Below, piece by piece: positions 31,021 through 42,000 of a DNA stretch of 44,734 nt (position 1 is the first letter of the stretch; each line of letters opens with the position of its first letter). Source of the stretch: Gammaproteobacteria bacterium. Lineage in GTDB: Bacteria; Gemmatimonadota; Gemmatimonadetes; Longimicrobiales; Gaopeijiaceae. The notes beneath the pieces are model-generated. The model did not search any database. It saw only the letters and a list, made by a program, of their open reading frames with translations, and was not told where the DNA came from. The stretch spans positions 1 through 44,734 of the forward strand of contig JAPPJO010000058.1 of NCBI GenBank assembly GCA_028820325.1. Reading direction: 5' to 3'. Position numbers and translations under genes: made by a program.

Positions 31021-33993
31021 TCAGCGGAGGCCGCCTGCGTCCTCCAGCTCCTCGCGGGCGCTTGCGAGGAGGGCCTCGACGCGCTCCTTCTGCTCGCGGT
31101 GGGTCGCCGTGGGCGGATAGAGCGAACCTTGGCGGACGCCCCCGCCGTTCATCGACTGGTAGATGCCGGCCAGCGCCGCCCCGCCCTGGTTGAGGGCCTC
31201 GATCCGGTCGCCTCCGGCGCCGCCCCCGCCCCTGCCGCTCAGCTCGTCCCGCACCCGCTCCACCTCCTGCCTCAGCGCCAGCACCTCCGACAGGAACTGC
31301 TCGCGCTCCCGGTACTGGGCCAGGGTGACCGGCAACTCCGGATCACCCGTGACCACCAGGCTTTGTTCCGAGGTCGCGCCGCGAGCCTCGAGCATCACCC
31401 GGAAGGTGCCGGGGGACACGAAATGGCCGCGGTCCTCGATGGTGCGCGCCAGTCCCTCCACATTGTGGGCCCGCCACTGCGTCGAGCTGCCGGGAAGCGG
31501 ATGCCGGAGATCCCAGTTGATCCTGTGCACACCCGAAGAACCGGGTACCGAGAGCTCGCGCACGAAGTTCCCGCGCTCGTCCTCGATGACGATGCGCGCC
31601 GGGCCGCTTCCCTCGCCGAGGCTGTAGGTGATGATGGCCCCGTCCACGGGATTCTCACCCGCATAGGGCTCCTGGGCCCGGTACGAAGTGTCCTTCCAGT
31701 ACTGGAAGATGGCCGCTGACCGGATCGGGAAGAGGTGCGCGGCAGCCGAGGCCACCCGGTCGTTCCACGCGGCGAGCGCCCCGAGGTCGTCCAGAATCAG
31801 GATGCCCCGCCCGTGGGTACCCATCACCAGGTCCCTGTCGCGCGGATGGATGACGAGGTCGTCGTAGGCGGTGGTGGGCGCGGGCATCCTCGCCCAGGTG
31901 GCGCCCGCGTCGGTGGAGGCGAACAGCCCGTGCTCGCTGCCCGCGAAGACCAGCTCGGGGTTGTCGGGATGCTCGGCGAGCGAATTGACCGAACCGCCCG
32001 CCTCGAGCCCGACGCTCAGGTCGAGCCAGGTGGCCCCCGCATCCTCGGTGCGGAACACGTAGGGGGCGAAATCGCCGCTGCGGTGGGCGTCGAAGGCGAC
32101 GTAGGCGACATCCTCTCCCCGCACCGAGGGAAGGATGCGGCTCACGTAGGTGCCGTCCGCCACCCCGTCGATGTTTCCGGAAAGCTCGGTCCAGGTGGAC
32201 CCCCCGTCGCGCGACAGCTGCACGTTGCCGTCGTCCGTGCCCACCCAGAGGACGTCGCCGTCCAGGGGCGACTCCGTGATGATGGTGATCTCGCTGAAGC
32301 CGCTCGTGCCGTCGTTGCGCGACAGGCCGATGTCGGTGCCGCGCACGCCCATGATCTCCAGGGCGTCCCGGTCGATCTGGCGGGTCAGGTCCTCGGTGCG
32401 CGTCCAGCTGTTGCCGTGGTCGCGGCTGATGAAGAGCCGGTTGCCGGCCGTGTAGACCAGGCCCTCGGTGTGCCGGGACACGAGCGAGGGCGACACCCAG
32501 TCGAAGCGATAGCGGTCCTCTCCCTCGGGAGGCTGGGGACGGATGTCGAGCTGGTCTCCGGTCTCGGTGTCCACGCGCACGTAGCCGCCGCCGTTGGAGT
32601 TCACGTAGACGTAGCGGGGATCGCGCGGATCCGCCTGCTGGTACATGCCGTCGCCGAAGCCGGTCTGGCGCCAGTCGTCGTTGAGGATGCCGGCCCAGCG
32701 CCGGGTGCGCGACGGCCCCGCGAAGGAGTGGTTGTCCTGGAGCCCCCCGTGCACCCAGTACGGATCGCGCATGTCCACCCCGATGGCGTAGAACTGCGCG
32801 ATGGGGATGTTGTTGATGCGGCGGTAGTTGACGCCGCCGTCGTAGGTCTCGTGCAGCCCGGCGTCGCCGGCCAGGTAGAAGTGCTCGGGATCGGCCGGGT
32901 TGATCCACATGGTGTGCTTGTCGGCGTGTACGCCCACGTCGTAGGTGGGGCGCGCCGAGATGTCCTCCCAAGTGCGTCCCCCGTCGCGGCTGCGGTAGGA
33001 GGACGTCGCCAGGGTGTACACCACGTTTTCGTCGTTGGGGTCGATGTAGATGTGGGAGTAGTACATCGGGCGGCCGTTCAGGTCGCTCATCTTCTCCCAG
33101 GTGTCGCCGCCGTCCGTCGAGCGGTACGTCCCGGTGTCTTCGGTGTGCTCGATCAGCGCGTTGAGCACCATGGGATTGGAACGGGAGATGGCCAGGCCGA
33201 TGCGCCCCTTGTCTCCCGCGGGAACGCCTTCGGTCAGCTCCTCCCAGGTGTCGCCACCGTCCGTCGAACGGTAGATGCCGCTGCCGGGACCGCCCCCGTT
33301 GAAGCCCCAGGCGGTGCGGCGCCGCTGGTACATCGCCGCGTAGACGACGTCGGGGTTTTCATGGTTGAGGACGAGGTCGATGGCCCCGGTGTCCTCATCC
33401 ACGTACAGGACCTTGCGCCAGTTGCGGCCTCCGTCGAAGCTGCGGTAGACGCCGCGCTCCTCGCTTGCGTTCCAGAGATCTCCGCTGGCCGCCACGTAGA
33501 CGACGTCGGGGTTGCGCGGATGGACCTGCACCTCGGCGATGTGCCGGGTGGCCTCCAGTCCCAGGTGCTCCCAGCTCTCCCCGCCGTCGTCGCTGCGGTA
33601 GATGCCGTTGCCCCACGAGGTGCTCTGCCGGTTGTTCTGCTCCCCTGTGCCCGCGTACACGACCCGTGGATCGGAGGGTGCGAGAGCCACGTCGCCGAAG
33701 GTGTTGACCTCCATGTCCTCGAAGACGTTCACCCAGGTGTGCCCGCGGTTGAGGCTGCGCCAGAGGCCGCCCGAGGCGGTCGCGACCCAGAGCACGGACG
33801 GATCGTCCGCGAGCGCCTCCACGTCGTGGACCCGCCCACCCGTAACTGCGGGGCCTATGGACCGGGGACGGAAGGCCTCCAGCTGGGCTTCGGAGATGGG
33901 CGCGGATTGCGCGGCAACCGCAAACGGGAGCGAGAACGCCAGCAGCAGGCTTCCGAGAGCGCCTGCGCCGACTCTCCGCAAATGGACGAACAT
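31021..33993 (-). CDS. Secreted Asp-box propeller (VPS10/sortilin-like) protein 1
   Basis: The protein has 990 residues from the ATG at 33993, preceded by AGGAG. A signal peptide ends about AVAA-QS. Residues about 35-700 are a beta-propeller region with at least nine Asp-box motifs (S-x-D-x-G-x-x-W), including SDDGGESW, STDGGDTW, SRDGGRTW, SRDGGSTW and STDAGATW. A conserved YAGTGEQNNRQSTSWGNG loop is shared with the two paralogues. The C-terminus has a FlgD/Ig-like module (HRINWDLRHPLPG, PGTFRVMLEARG) and a coiled tail. Databases often label such proteins glycosyl hydrolase, but I see no catalytic residues. It is probably exported to the periplasm or cell surface. Confidence 0.9.
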   Translation of the reverse strand: MFVHLRRVGAGALGSLLLAFSLPFAVAAQSAPISEAQLEAFRPRSIGPAVTGGRVHDVEALADDPSVLWVATASGGLWRSLNRGHTWVNVFEDMEVNTFGDVALAPSDPRVVYAGTGEQNNRQSTSWGNGIYRSDDGGESWEHLGLEATRHIAEVQVHPRNPDVVYVAASGDLWNASEERGVYRSFDGGRNWRKVLYVDEDTGAIDLVLNHENPDVVYAAMYQRRRTAWGFNGGGPGSGIYRSTDGGDTWEELTEGVPAGDKGRIGLAISRSNPMVLNALIEHTEDTGTYRSTDGGDTWEKMSDLNGRPMYYSHIYIDPNDENVVYTLATSSYRSRDGGRTWEDISARPTYDVGVHADKHTMWINPADPEHFYLAGDAGLHETYDGGVNYRRINNIPIAQFYAIGVDMRDPYWVHGGLQDNHSFAGPSRTRRWAGILNDDWRQTGFGDGMYQQADPRDPRYVYVNSNGGGYVRVDTETGDQLDIRPQPPEGEDRYRFDWVSPSLVSRHTEGLVYTAGNRLFISRDHGNSWTRTEDLTRQIDRDALEIMGVRGTDIGLSRNDGTSGFSEITIITESPLDGDVLWVGTDDGNVQLSRDGGSTWTELSGNIDGVADGTYVSRILPSVRGEDVAYVAFDAHRSGDFAPYVFRTEDAGATWLDLSVGLEAGGSVNSLAEHPDNPELVFAGSEHGLFASTDAGATWARMPAPTTAYDDLVIHPRDRDLVMGTHGRGILILDDLGALAAWNDRVASAAAHLFPIRSAAIFQYWKDTSYRAQEPYAGENPVDGAIITYSLGEGSGPARIVIEDERGNFVRELSVPGSSGVHRINWDLRHPLPGSSTQWRAHNVEGLARTIEDRGHFVSPGTFRVMLEARGATSEQSLVVTGDPELPVTLAQYREREQFLSEVLALRQEVERVRDELSGRGGGGAGGDRIEALNQGGAALAGIYQSMNGGGVRQGSLYPPTATHREQKERVEALLASAREELEDAGGLR

Positions 33994-34121
33994 GCTGATT
34001 CTCCTGACACGAAGAGACCCGGCCGGACGGCGAGGGATGAGACGGGAGACGCCTTTTCCGGCACTGATTACGGCCCGAAAAAGAATCGTATCCGCGCCGG
34101 TTCGGTGCAAGCCGACGACCG

Positions 34122-34955
34122 TCAGAATCCCCACTCGGGAGGTTCCGCGCCGCCCCCGGACGGTGCACGCCCGCTGAAGCGCTCGAGGGCCTGGCTCACC
34201 GCTTCGAGCACGTCGTCCGGCATGTCGCTGGCCGTCAGCATCCAGTCCAGGTAGTCGGGCGCGTTCGCCGCCACTTCCGAGAGGCGCGTCCCCCGATGCT
34301 TGCCGCGGGCGAAGACGTAGCTCTCGAGGTCGCCGCCCGAGAACCACTTCTGAAACTCCGTCAGAAAAGGCCTGAACTCGTCGCAGTAGGCATGGAGCCC
34401 GTCGATGTCGTCGGGAAGATTCGGGTAGCGGGCGAGCTGCGCGGCGAGGACGCGGGCGGTCATGAGGACATCGCCCCGGGCCGTGTGCGCATCCTCACCG
34501 TGATCCTCCTCGAGGTAGAAGCGGGCGGCGGCGGCCAGGTCGCGCGGTTCCTCCCGGTGAAAGATCAGTTGGGCGTCGATGAGCCGGCGGCCCTTCACGT
34601 CGAAGGGAATGTCCGCGCGCCGGAACTCCTCGAGCAGGATGTGCAGGTCGAAGCCGCGGATGTTGAACCCGGCCAGGTCGCACTCCTCGAGCAGGCCGGC
34701 CAGGCTGCGCGCCCGGCGGTGGAAGGGCTCTTCACCGGCAACGTCGGCGTCGCTGATGCCGTGGACCGCGGAGGCTTCGGCGGGGATGGGGATTTCCGGG
34801 TTGAAGCGGCGAACCCTGTCCACGACCCGGCCATCCGGATACAGGATGAGCAGCGCCAGCTCGACGATGCGGTCTTCGCTGCGGTTCAGACCGGTGGTTT
34901 CGAGGTCGAGGAAGGCGACGGGACGGGCCAGGCTGATGGGGAGCGCAGGATCCAT
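34122..34955 (-). CDS. DEDDh 3'-5' exonuclease (DnaQ-like) with C-terminal GKHRG motif
   Basis: From the ATG at 34955 the protein has 277 residues. Exo I is FLDLETTGL (Asp-Glu), exo II is GFNIRGFDLHIL (Asp), and exo III is HTARGDVLMT (His-Asp), making it a DEDDh enzyme. The final 60 residues carry YVFARGKHRGTRLSEVAANAPDYLDWML, a C-terminal module seen in some DnaQ-like exonucleases. It degrades single-stranded or mismatched 3' ends in DNA or RNA. It is not clearly fused to a polymerase domain. The neighbouring small lipoprotein gene ends 160 bases upstream. Confidence 0.92.
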   Translation of the reverse strand: MDPALPISLARPVAFLDLETTGLNRSEDRIVELALLILYPDGRVVDRVRRFNPEIPIPAEASAVHGISDADVAGEEPFHRRARSLAGLLEECDLAGFNIRGFDLHILLEEFRRADIPFDVKGRRLIDAQLIFHREEPRDLAAAARFYLEEDHGEDAHTARGDVLMTARVLAAQLARYPNLPDDIDGLHAYCDEFRPFLTEFQKWFSGGDLESYVFARGKHRGTRLSEVAANAPDYLDWMLTASDMPDDVLEAVSQALERFSGRAPSGGGAEPPEWGF

Positions 34956-35115
34956 GGGCGATGGGTCAAGGGGGCTTCGGCGGCGCGGGCGCGCACATCC
35001 GGCGGCCGCCCCGCCCGGGTGCGATTCCGGGAGCGTTGAGTCTGGCAGCGGCAAAGCCGCAATGCCAGATTGGCGGCGGATCGGCTCGTCCGGAAGATTG
35101 TCGGCTGATCCCGAT

Positions 35116-35616
35116 TCACGGCACCGGGCGGGGCACGAACGCATCTCCGGGGGGCGCTACGGTACGCGTGGGAGTCGACCCGCCCGCGACTCTGAAGCGC
35201 CAGACGACGATGGCGCCTATCGCGATTCCTCCAGCCGCTGCGAGGACCGCGGTCATGCGCGAATTCAGCTCCTTCTGCTGCAGTTCGGCGATGTGGCCCA
35301 ACGGGATGCCCACCGTGTCGATACCCGTTCCGAAGGCCTGGCCCGCGCGGGCCAGCACCGCGGAACCCACCACCACGTACAGGCTGTCGGAGTCCGACCC
35401 CACGACCTCACCTTCGGGGTTCGGACTCTGCCGGCCCGTCCGCATCTCGAAGCTCTCCTGACCCGAGCGGGTGAGCAGGGCCCGCGCCCGGGATCCGGGA
35501 GCAATGCCCTGTACTCCCTCCACGGCGCGATACGAGTAACAGCCCGCCATCGCCCAGGCGATGCAGCCGGCCAGCAGGAAAACCGCCGTCCTTCCTGCGG
35601 TCATCAGTGCCCTCAT
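35116..35616 (-). CDS. Small lipoprotein with C-terminal membrane segment
   Basis: The 166 residues start at the ATG at 35616. A lipobox MAGC places the lipidated Cys at residue 26; LAGC ending at residue 18 is another candidate. The body has GSRARALLTRSG, EGEVVGSDSDSLYVVV and a VLARAG helix, then a hydrophobic segment TAVLAAAGGIAIGAIVVW (about residues 122-139) and a short Pro-rich tail. It resembles small proteins that pair with exported enzymes, with no known family I can name. It is located between the exonuclease and propeller protein 2. Confidence 0.75.
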   Translation of the reverse strand: MRALMTAGRTAVFLLAGCIAWAMAGCYSYRAVEGVQGIAPGSRARALLTRSGQESFEMRTGRQSPNPEGEVVGSDSDSLYVVVGSAVLARAGQAFGTGIDTVGIPLGHIAELQQKELNSRMTAVLAAAGGIAIGAIVVWRFRVAGGSTPTRTVAPPGDAFVPRPVP

Positions 35617-35643
35617 CAGGTCCTTCCTCGAGATGCTCTTCGG

Positions 35644-38613
35644 CTACTGACCCGGCGGCAGGATCTCGTCGAGCCGTCCCTCGAGCCGCCGTTTCAGGGC
35701 CCGGTGTCCCTCGGTGGGCGGATAGAGGGAGCCGGGTCGAACGGCCTCCCCGTTCAGCGCGACGTAGAGGCTCTGCGCCTGCTGCTGAAGACCGGCCAGT
35801 TCCTGGTTCGCTTGGCCCGAAGCCCCCTCCCGAGCCTGCTCGATGCGGTTTAGGGTCGAGAGCAGGCCCAACAGGAAGGTCTCCCGACCCCGCTGCTGGG
35901 TCGGGGTGATCAGGTCGGCCATCATCGGATCCAGCTCGACGCTGACTTCACGGGTCCGCTCCTCGCCCCCGGCCGCGATGGTGACCGCGTAGGTGCCCGC
36001 GGAGACGAACGGCCCTCGCCGCTCGATGGTCCGCGGAAGCTCGGGGGAGCCCTGGCGTTCCCAAGTCTCCATCGGGTCGGACGGCACGCCGTGGCGAAGA
36101 TCCCAGTTTACCCTGTGTACGCCCGCTTCTCCGGGGACCCGCATCTCCCGGACCACTCCGCCACCGGGGCCCCTGACGGTCAGTGTGGCGTCTCCGCCGC
36201 TACCGGATCCGATCCGGTAGGTGACGGCAACCCCGTCGTCAGGGTTCCTCCCGTGGAACTCCGCGTTGCCCCTGTACGAGGTATCCTTCCGGTAGCTGAA
36301 AACGGTCCCGTCCCGGATGGAGAAGAGGTGGAGCGGTGCGGAGACTATGTCCGCGGTCCATTCCGCCAGGTATCGCGTGTCGTCCAGGATCAGGACGCTC
36401 AGTCCGTGGGTCCCGAGCACCAGGTCCTTCTCCCGGGGGTGGATCAGCAGGTCGTCGTAGAGGGTCGTCGGGAGATTGGGCACCTTCGCCCAGTTGGCGC
36501 CCGCGTCGGCGCTGGCGAAAACGGCGTGCTCGGTGCCGACGAAAAGCACATCCGGGTTGTCGGAGTGCTCCGCCAATACGTTCACGGAGCCCGACGGCAG
36601 ACCGGCGGCCAGCGACTGCCAGGTGCGGCCGAAGTCCGTGGTCCGGGCCACGTAGGCCTCGAAGTCCCCGTCTCGGTGCGCGTCGAAGGTGGCGTAGGCT
36701 GTGCCGGGCGCGGCGGCCGAACCCACCACCCGGCTCACATAGGTGCCGTCCGGGACGCCCTCAACGTTGCGGCCCACCTCCGTCCAGGTATCGCCGCCGT
36801 CGCGGGAGACCTGGACGTTGCCGTCGTCGGTGCCCACCCAGAGGATGTCGGGGTCCAGGGGGGACTCGGCGATGGTGACGATCGAACCGTAGTTCGACAC
36901 CCCATCGTTCCTCGAAATCCCTATGTCCGTCCCGCGCACGCCCATGAGTTCCAGGGCGTCAGGGTCGATGGCTCGGGTCAGGTCCTCGGTCCGCTGCCAG
37001 CTCTCGCCCCGGTTCGGGGAGATGAAGAGGCGGTTCCCGGCTACGTACACGCGCTGCGGATCGTGCTGCGACACCAGGCTCGGCGAGACCCAATCGAAGC
37101 GGTATTGCTCACCCTCGGGCGGGCGGGGACGAATGTCGAGGATGTCGCCGGTTTCGGTATCGACCCGGGTATAGGCGCCGTTCTGGGAGTTGCCATAGGC
37201 GTAACGGGGGCTGGTGGGATCCGGCTGCCAGTACATCCCGTCGCTGAAGCCGATCTGTCTCCAGTCGTCGTCGATGATCCCGATCCAGTGACGGGTGCGG
37301 GAAGGACCCATCCACGAGTGGTTGTCCTGCGATCCCCCGTAGACCTGGTAGGGATCCTGCATGTCCACGCCGATGTCGTAGAACTGGGCGATCGGCAGGT
37401 TGTAGGATGCCCGAAAAGTCTGCCCGCGATCGTAGGTCTCGTAGAAGCCGCCGTCCCCCGCCAGGTACAGGTGATCCGGGTCGCTCGGATCGATCCAGAG
37501 CGCGTGGTGGTCCCCGTGGACGCCCACGTCGTAGGTGAACGTCTCCGCGATCAGCTCGAAGCTCCGGCCGGCGTCCTCGCTCTTGAAGGCACTGCCGCCC
37601 AGGATGTAGACCCGGTCCGCTTCGTTGGGGTCGATAAAGATCTTCGAGTAGTACATGGGCCGGGGATTCAGGTCGTTCACCTTGCTCCAGCTGTCCCCGC
37701 CGTCCTCCGAGCGGTACGTCCCGGTCCCTTCGTCCGTACCGTGCTGGATGGTTGCCATCACCACTGATGGATCGCTCGCGGTTACCGCCAGGCCGATCCG
37801 CCCCTTGTCGCCCGCCGGGATCCCTTCGGTGATCTCGGTCCAGCTCTCGCCTCCGTCGGAGCTCCTGAAGATCCCGCTTCCGGGCCCTCCGCCGTTGAAG
37901 CCCCAGGCCCGGCGCAGGCGCTGGTACATGGCGGCGTAGACGACGTCGGCGTTCGACGGGTCGAGAGCCAGGTCCGTCGCGCCCGTCCACTGGTTCGCTC
38001 CGGCGAGCACCTTGCGCCAGCTGTTGCCGCCGTCGGTTGTCTTGTAGACACCGCGCTCGTCGGACCCGCTCCAGAGGTTGCCCTGCGCGGCCACCCAGGC
38101 GACGTCCGGGTCATCGGGGTGCACCGTGACCCGTCCGATGTGGCGGGTTTCCTCCAGTCCCAGGTGCCGCCAGCTGTCGCCCCCGTCGTCGGAGCGGTAG
38201 ACCCCGTTGCCCCAGGACGTGCTCTGCCGGTTGTTCTGCTCTCCCGTTCCGGCGTACACGATCCGGGGATCCGACGGAGCAATGGCCACGTCGCCGAAGG
38301 TGCTCACGGGCATGGCCTCGAAGACGTTCGTCCAGGTGTGGCCGCGGTTCGTGGTCTTCCAGAGACCACCCGACGCCGTGGCCGCGAAGATCGTGGATGG
38401 ATTGTCCGGCAGGGCCTGCACCACGTGTATGCGGCCGCCCGCGGCCGTGGGCCCGATGGCACGGGGCTGGAAGGCCTGCAGGTCCGCCGTGCTGACGGGG
38501 GCCGGAGACTGGCCGAGAAGGGGCCGCGCCAAGACCGATGGCGCAAGGGCCAGCAGCACGAAACCGAGAAAGGAAACTGCGTACCAGGAAGGGGAGATTC
38601 GGCAGGTCGACAT
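35644..38613 (-). CDS. Secreted Asp-box propeller (VPS10/sortilin-like) protein 2
   Basis: The protein has 989 residues from the ATG at 38613, preceded by AAGGAG. A hydrophobic leader (FLGFVLLALAPSVLA) is a signal peptide. The propeller (about residues 40-700) has Asp-boxes SDDGGDSW, TTDGGNSW, SSDGGESW, SEDGGDSW, SRDGGDTW and variants (SEDAGRSF), and the shared GTGEQNNRQSTSWGNG loop. The C-terminus has HRVNWDLRHGVPSDP and PGTYAVTIAAGGEER, then a helical tail ending near LYPPTEGH. It is clearly a paralogue of protein 1 and of the divergent protein 3. It faces the latter across a 388-base intergenic region. Confidence 0.9.
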   Translation of the reverse strand: MSTCRISPSWYAVSFLGFVLLALAPSVLARPLLGQSPAPVSTADLQAFQPRAIGPTAAGGRIHVVQALPDNPSTIFAATASGGLWKTTNRGHTWTNVFEAMPVSTFGDVAIAPSDPRIVYAGTGEQNNRQSTSWGNGVYRSDDGGDSWRHLGLEETRHIGRVTVHPDDPDVAWVAAQGNLWSGSDERGVYKTTDGGNSWRKVLAGANQWTGATDLALDPSNADVVYAAMYQRLRRAWGFNGGGPGSGIFRSSDGGESWTEITEGIPAGDKGRIGLAVTASDPSVVMATIQHGTDEGTGTYRSEDGGDSWSKVNDLNPRPMYYSKIFIDPNEADRVYILGGSAFKSEDAGRSFELIAETFTYDVGVHGDHHALWIDPSDPDHLYLAGDGGFYETYDRGQTFRASYNLPIAQFYDIGVDMQDPYQVYGGSQDNHSWMGPSRTRHWIGIIDDDWRQIGFSDGMYWQPDPTSPRYAYGNSQNGAYTRVDTETGDILDIRPRPPEGEQYRFDWVSPSLVSQHDPQRVYVAGNRLFISPNRGESWQRTEDLTRAIDPDALELMGVRGTDIGISRNDGVSNYGSIVTIAESPLDPDILWVGTDDGNVQVSRDGGDTWTEVGRNVEGVPDGTYVSRVVGSAAAPGTAYATFDAHRDGDFEAYVARTTDFGRTWQSLAAGLPSGSVNVLAEHSDNPDVLFVGTEHAVFASADAGANWAKVPNLPTTLYDDLLIHPREKDLVLGTHGLSVLILDDTRYLAEWTADIVSAPLHLFSIRDGTVFSYRKDTSYRGNAEFHGRNPDDGVAVTYRIGSGSGGDATLTVRGPGGGVVREMRVPGEAGVHRVNWDLRHGVPSDPMETWERQGSPELPRTIERRGPFVSAGTYAVTIAAGGEERTREVSVELDPMMADLITPTQQRGRETFLLGLLSTLNRIEQAREGASGQANQELAGLQQQAQSLYVALNGEAVRPGSLYPPTEGHRALKRRLEGRLDEILPPGQ

Positions 38614-39001
38614 CGGGGCACTCCTTGTCCAGCGGGAGGGGGAGGGCAGGACCGCCCGGCTGATCTTCACAACGGCGGAAGCTCCCCCACATCCAAGATT
38701 CCCACGGATGCTCCGGAGGCGCAAGGAAGGAGGCCGGCGCCGCCGACACAGGTCGTGGATTCGCGCCGTCGAGGTTCGACACCTAGCTTGAATATTGGTC
38801 GTCTCGATGCAGGAACGGATGGAAGGGGAGATGCCAACCCGGGTGTCGGAAGGCGGGCGACACCCCGGCTTGGTCTTCATCTCCCTCGCTGTAGTGCCCT
38901 GTTGGACATCCCCTCCCCGCCCTCCCTGGTAGCCCGGCTGCCGGGATCGACCGCGTGTCCCGGTATCCGCTTTGCGGTGCATCGCAGTTTGGAGGTTGAA
39001 G
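38614..39001. other. 388-base divergent region between propeller paralogues
   Basis: This is the longest non-coding stretch of the window. It holds promoters for both divergent genes. A good ribosome-binding site (GGAGG) is at 38991-38995 for the plus-strand gene. A hairpin (38841-38865) lies near the middle. I found no clear -35/-10 pair, no RNA gene and no repeat element. Confidence 0.6.
38841..38865. promoter_or_regulatory. Inverted repeat in divergent region, possible operator
   Basis: GGGTGTCG (38841-38848) and CGACACCC (38858-38865) form an 8-bp perfect inverted repeat around GAAGGCGGG. It lies between two divergently transcribed propeller genes. It could be a shared operator or an attenuator hairpin in a leader RNA; nothing distinguishes these. 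Confidence 0.3.
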
Positions 39002-42000
39002 ATGCGCCTCACCGTGGTCCGTCCCGTAGTCGTATCTTCGATCATCCTTTTGCTCGCCGGACTGGCCTGCGGGGGAGAGCCTGACGCCGCGGTGCCCGGC
39101 ACCGTGGCACCCGCCACGCTTACGCCCGAACTCCTGGAAGGCCTGCGCTTCCGCTCCATCGGCCCTGCCGTCACGGGTGGCCGCATCCACGACATCGAAG
39201 GGGTGCCCGGCGATCCCTCGACCCTGTACGTAGCCAGCGCGTCCGGCGGGCTGTGGAAGACGGTGAACAAGGGGACGACCTGGACCCCGGTCTTCGACGA
39301 CCAGCCGGTCAGCACGTTCGGCGACGTTGCCATCGCCCCTTCGAATCCGGACGTCGTCTGGGCGGGGACCGGCGAGCAGAACAACCGCCAGAGTTCCTCG
39401 TGGGGGAACGGCGTCTACCGCTCGACCGATGCCGGGAGCACCTGGTCGCACCTCGGGCTCGAGAACACGCGACATATCGGGGAGATCGAGGTCCACCCGG
39501 AGAATCCGGACATCGCCTATGTCGCGGCCCTCGGCAACCTCTGGGCGGCGAGTGCCGAGCGCGGTGTCTTCAAGACCACGGATGGCGGGCGGACGTGGGA
39601 GCAGGTGTTGTTCATCGATACGGTGACCGGTGTCGTGGACCTCGTCATGGATCCTGCGAACCCGAACACGCTGTTCGCCGCCGCCTACCAACGGCAACGC
39701 CGCGTCTGGGGCTTCAACGGCGGCGGACCGGGGAGCGAAATCCACAAGACCACCGACGGCGGCCGCACCTGGCGCCTGCTCACCAACGGTCTGCCTGCAG
39801 GCGACAAAGGGCGCATCGGCCTGGCCATCTCCCGCTCCAACCCCCGGGTCCTGAACGCCATTATCCAGGCGGACAGCGCCGGCCAGGGCGTCTATCGCAG
39901 CGAGGACGGCGGCGAGACCTGGACGCGGGTGCACAGCCGCAACGAGCGGCCCATGTACTACAGCAAGATCTTCATCGACCCCGAAAACGACCAGCGCGTC
40001 TATACCCTGGCCAGGTACTCGTGGCGGAGCGAGGACGGCGGCCATACCTGGACCCAGATCGGGAGGCCGCCCACCTACGACGTGGGCGTCAAGCCTGATC
40101 AGCACGCGCTGTGGATCGATCCCACCGATACCCGACACCTGTACGTGGGCACCGACGGCGGCCTCTTCGAGAGCTGGGACCGAGGCGAACTGTACATGAA
40201 GATCGACAACCTGCCGATCGCCCAGTACTACGCCGTCGGCGTCGACATGCGCGACCCGTATTACATCTACGGAGGCCTCCAGGACAACCACTCCTGGATG
40301 GTCCCCAGCGCCACGCGCCACTGGTCCGGGATCCTGCGTGACGACTGGGCGCAGATCGAGTTCGGAGACGGGATGTACCACCAGCCCGATCCCACGAACC
40401 ACCGCTTCATCTACTCCAACGCGAACGGCGGCAGGCTCACCCGCGTGGATGCCGAGACGGGCGACATCCTGGCCCTCAAGCCGCACCCACCCGCGGGCGA
40501 GGAGGAGTATCGGTTCGACTGGGTGACGCCGACCCTGCTCTCCCGGCACGACCCCGATGTCATCTACCTCGGAGGCAACCGCCTCTTCGTCTCCCGGGAC
40601 AGGGGCATTTCCTGGGAACGCACGGAGGATCTCAGCCGGCAGGTCGACCGTGATACGTTGCGCATCATGGATGTCCGCGGGGAGGACATCACGCTCGCGA
40701 GGAACGACGGCACCGGTTCGTTCGGGGAGATCGTCGCGATCGCCGAGTCTCCGCTCGACCGGGACGTGCTCTGGGCCGGTACCGACGACGGCAACCTTCA
40801 GGTCTCGCGGGACGGTGGCGCGACGTGGACCGAGGTGGGGCGGAACGTGGAAGGCGTCCCGGACGGAACCTACGTCAGCCGGGTCGTCGCATCGGTCACG
40901 GGGGCCGGCGTCGCCTATGCCACGTTCGACGCGCACCGCGAAGGCGATTTCGCTCCCTACGTCTTCCGCACCGGGGATTTCGGCGGGACCTGGGAGCCCC
41001 TCATGGAAGGGCTGCCCTCGGGGTCGGTCAACGTCATCCGCGAGCATCCGGGCAACCCGAATCTGCTGTTCCTGGGCACGGAGCATGCCCTGTTCGCCTC
41101 CGGCGATGCGGGCGCGAACTGGGTGAGTTTCGGCTCGAATCTTCCCACCACGCTCTACGACGACCTGGTAATCCACCCCCGGGACGACGACCTGGTCGTG
41201 GCCACCCACGGGCGCGGCATCTGGATTCTGGACGACCTGACCCCGCTCGTGCAGTGGTCGGCCGCCGTCGCGGACGCCGACGCACACCTCTTCACCATCC
41301 AGCCAGCGACGATATTCCAGTTCCGCAAGGACGACATGTACCGCGGCAACCACGAGTTCGTGGGCGAAAACCCGCCCTTCGGCGCGGTCATCAGCTACTA
41401 CCTGGGCGACACCGCGCCTGCCGTGCGCGTCACGGTCGCGAACGGCCAGGGTGAGACGGTGCGCACGCTGGAGGGGCCCGCATCCCCCGGCATTCACCGG
41501 GTCGTCTGGGATCTGCGTCACGAACCGCCGCCGTACGATGCCGCTCTCGGGCTGGTCGAAGTGGGAGATCCGCCGCTGCCCGGACCGCCGGGCGTGCTTC
41601 CCCACCCGGTGACCCCGAGGGGACCCTTCGTCGCACCCGGCACCTACCGCGTGACGCTCGAGGCCGGAGACGCCCCGATTACCGGCGATGTCGTCGTGAG
41701 ACCCGATCCGCTCATGCCCATGATCGCGCAAGGAGATCATGAGGAACGGGAGCGCTTCCTCGTGGAGCTCCTGGCGCTGCAGGGGCGCGCCTTCGACGCG
41801 CTCGGACGCGCCGAAGCGCTCGACGAGCTGGCCGACGGAAGCGGGCGCGACCGTCTCGAGACGCTGCTCCGCGACATCTACGGGCTCGCGGCTGAATTCA
41901 ATGGAAACGGCGTGAGGCCGGGAAGCCTCTACCCACCCACCCCAACCCACCGGCAGCGCTACGCGGCATTTGAGAGCTCGCTGGCCGACGCGGTGGAAGA

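Noticed and set aside
31735..34254. Open frame of 839 codons on the plus strand
   Set aside because: It is antisense to propeller protein 1. Its apparent V/H/G-rich repeats are the reverse reading of the Asp-box repeats.
38614..39384. Upstream extension of propeller protein 2 beyond 38613
   Set aside because: The extension reads antisense to the start of propeller protein 3. The ATG at 38613 has a signal peptide and AAGGAG.
38783..41950. Open frame of 1055 codons on the minus strand
   Set aside because: It lies entirely opposite the propeller lipoprotein gene, which has a clear start, signal peptide and domain matches. Long antisense frames are expected in high-GC DNA.
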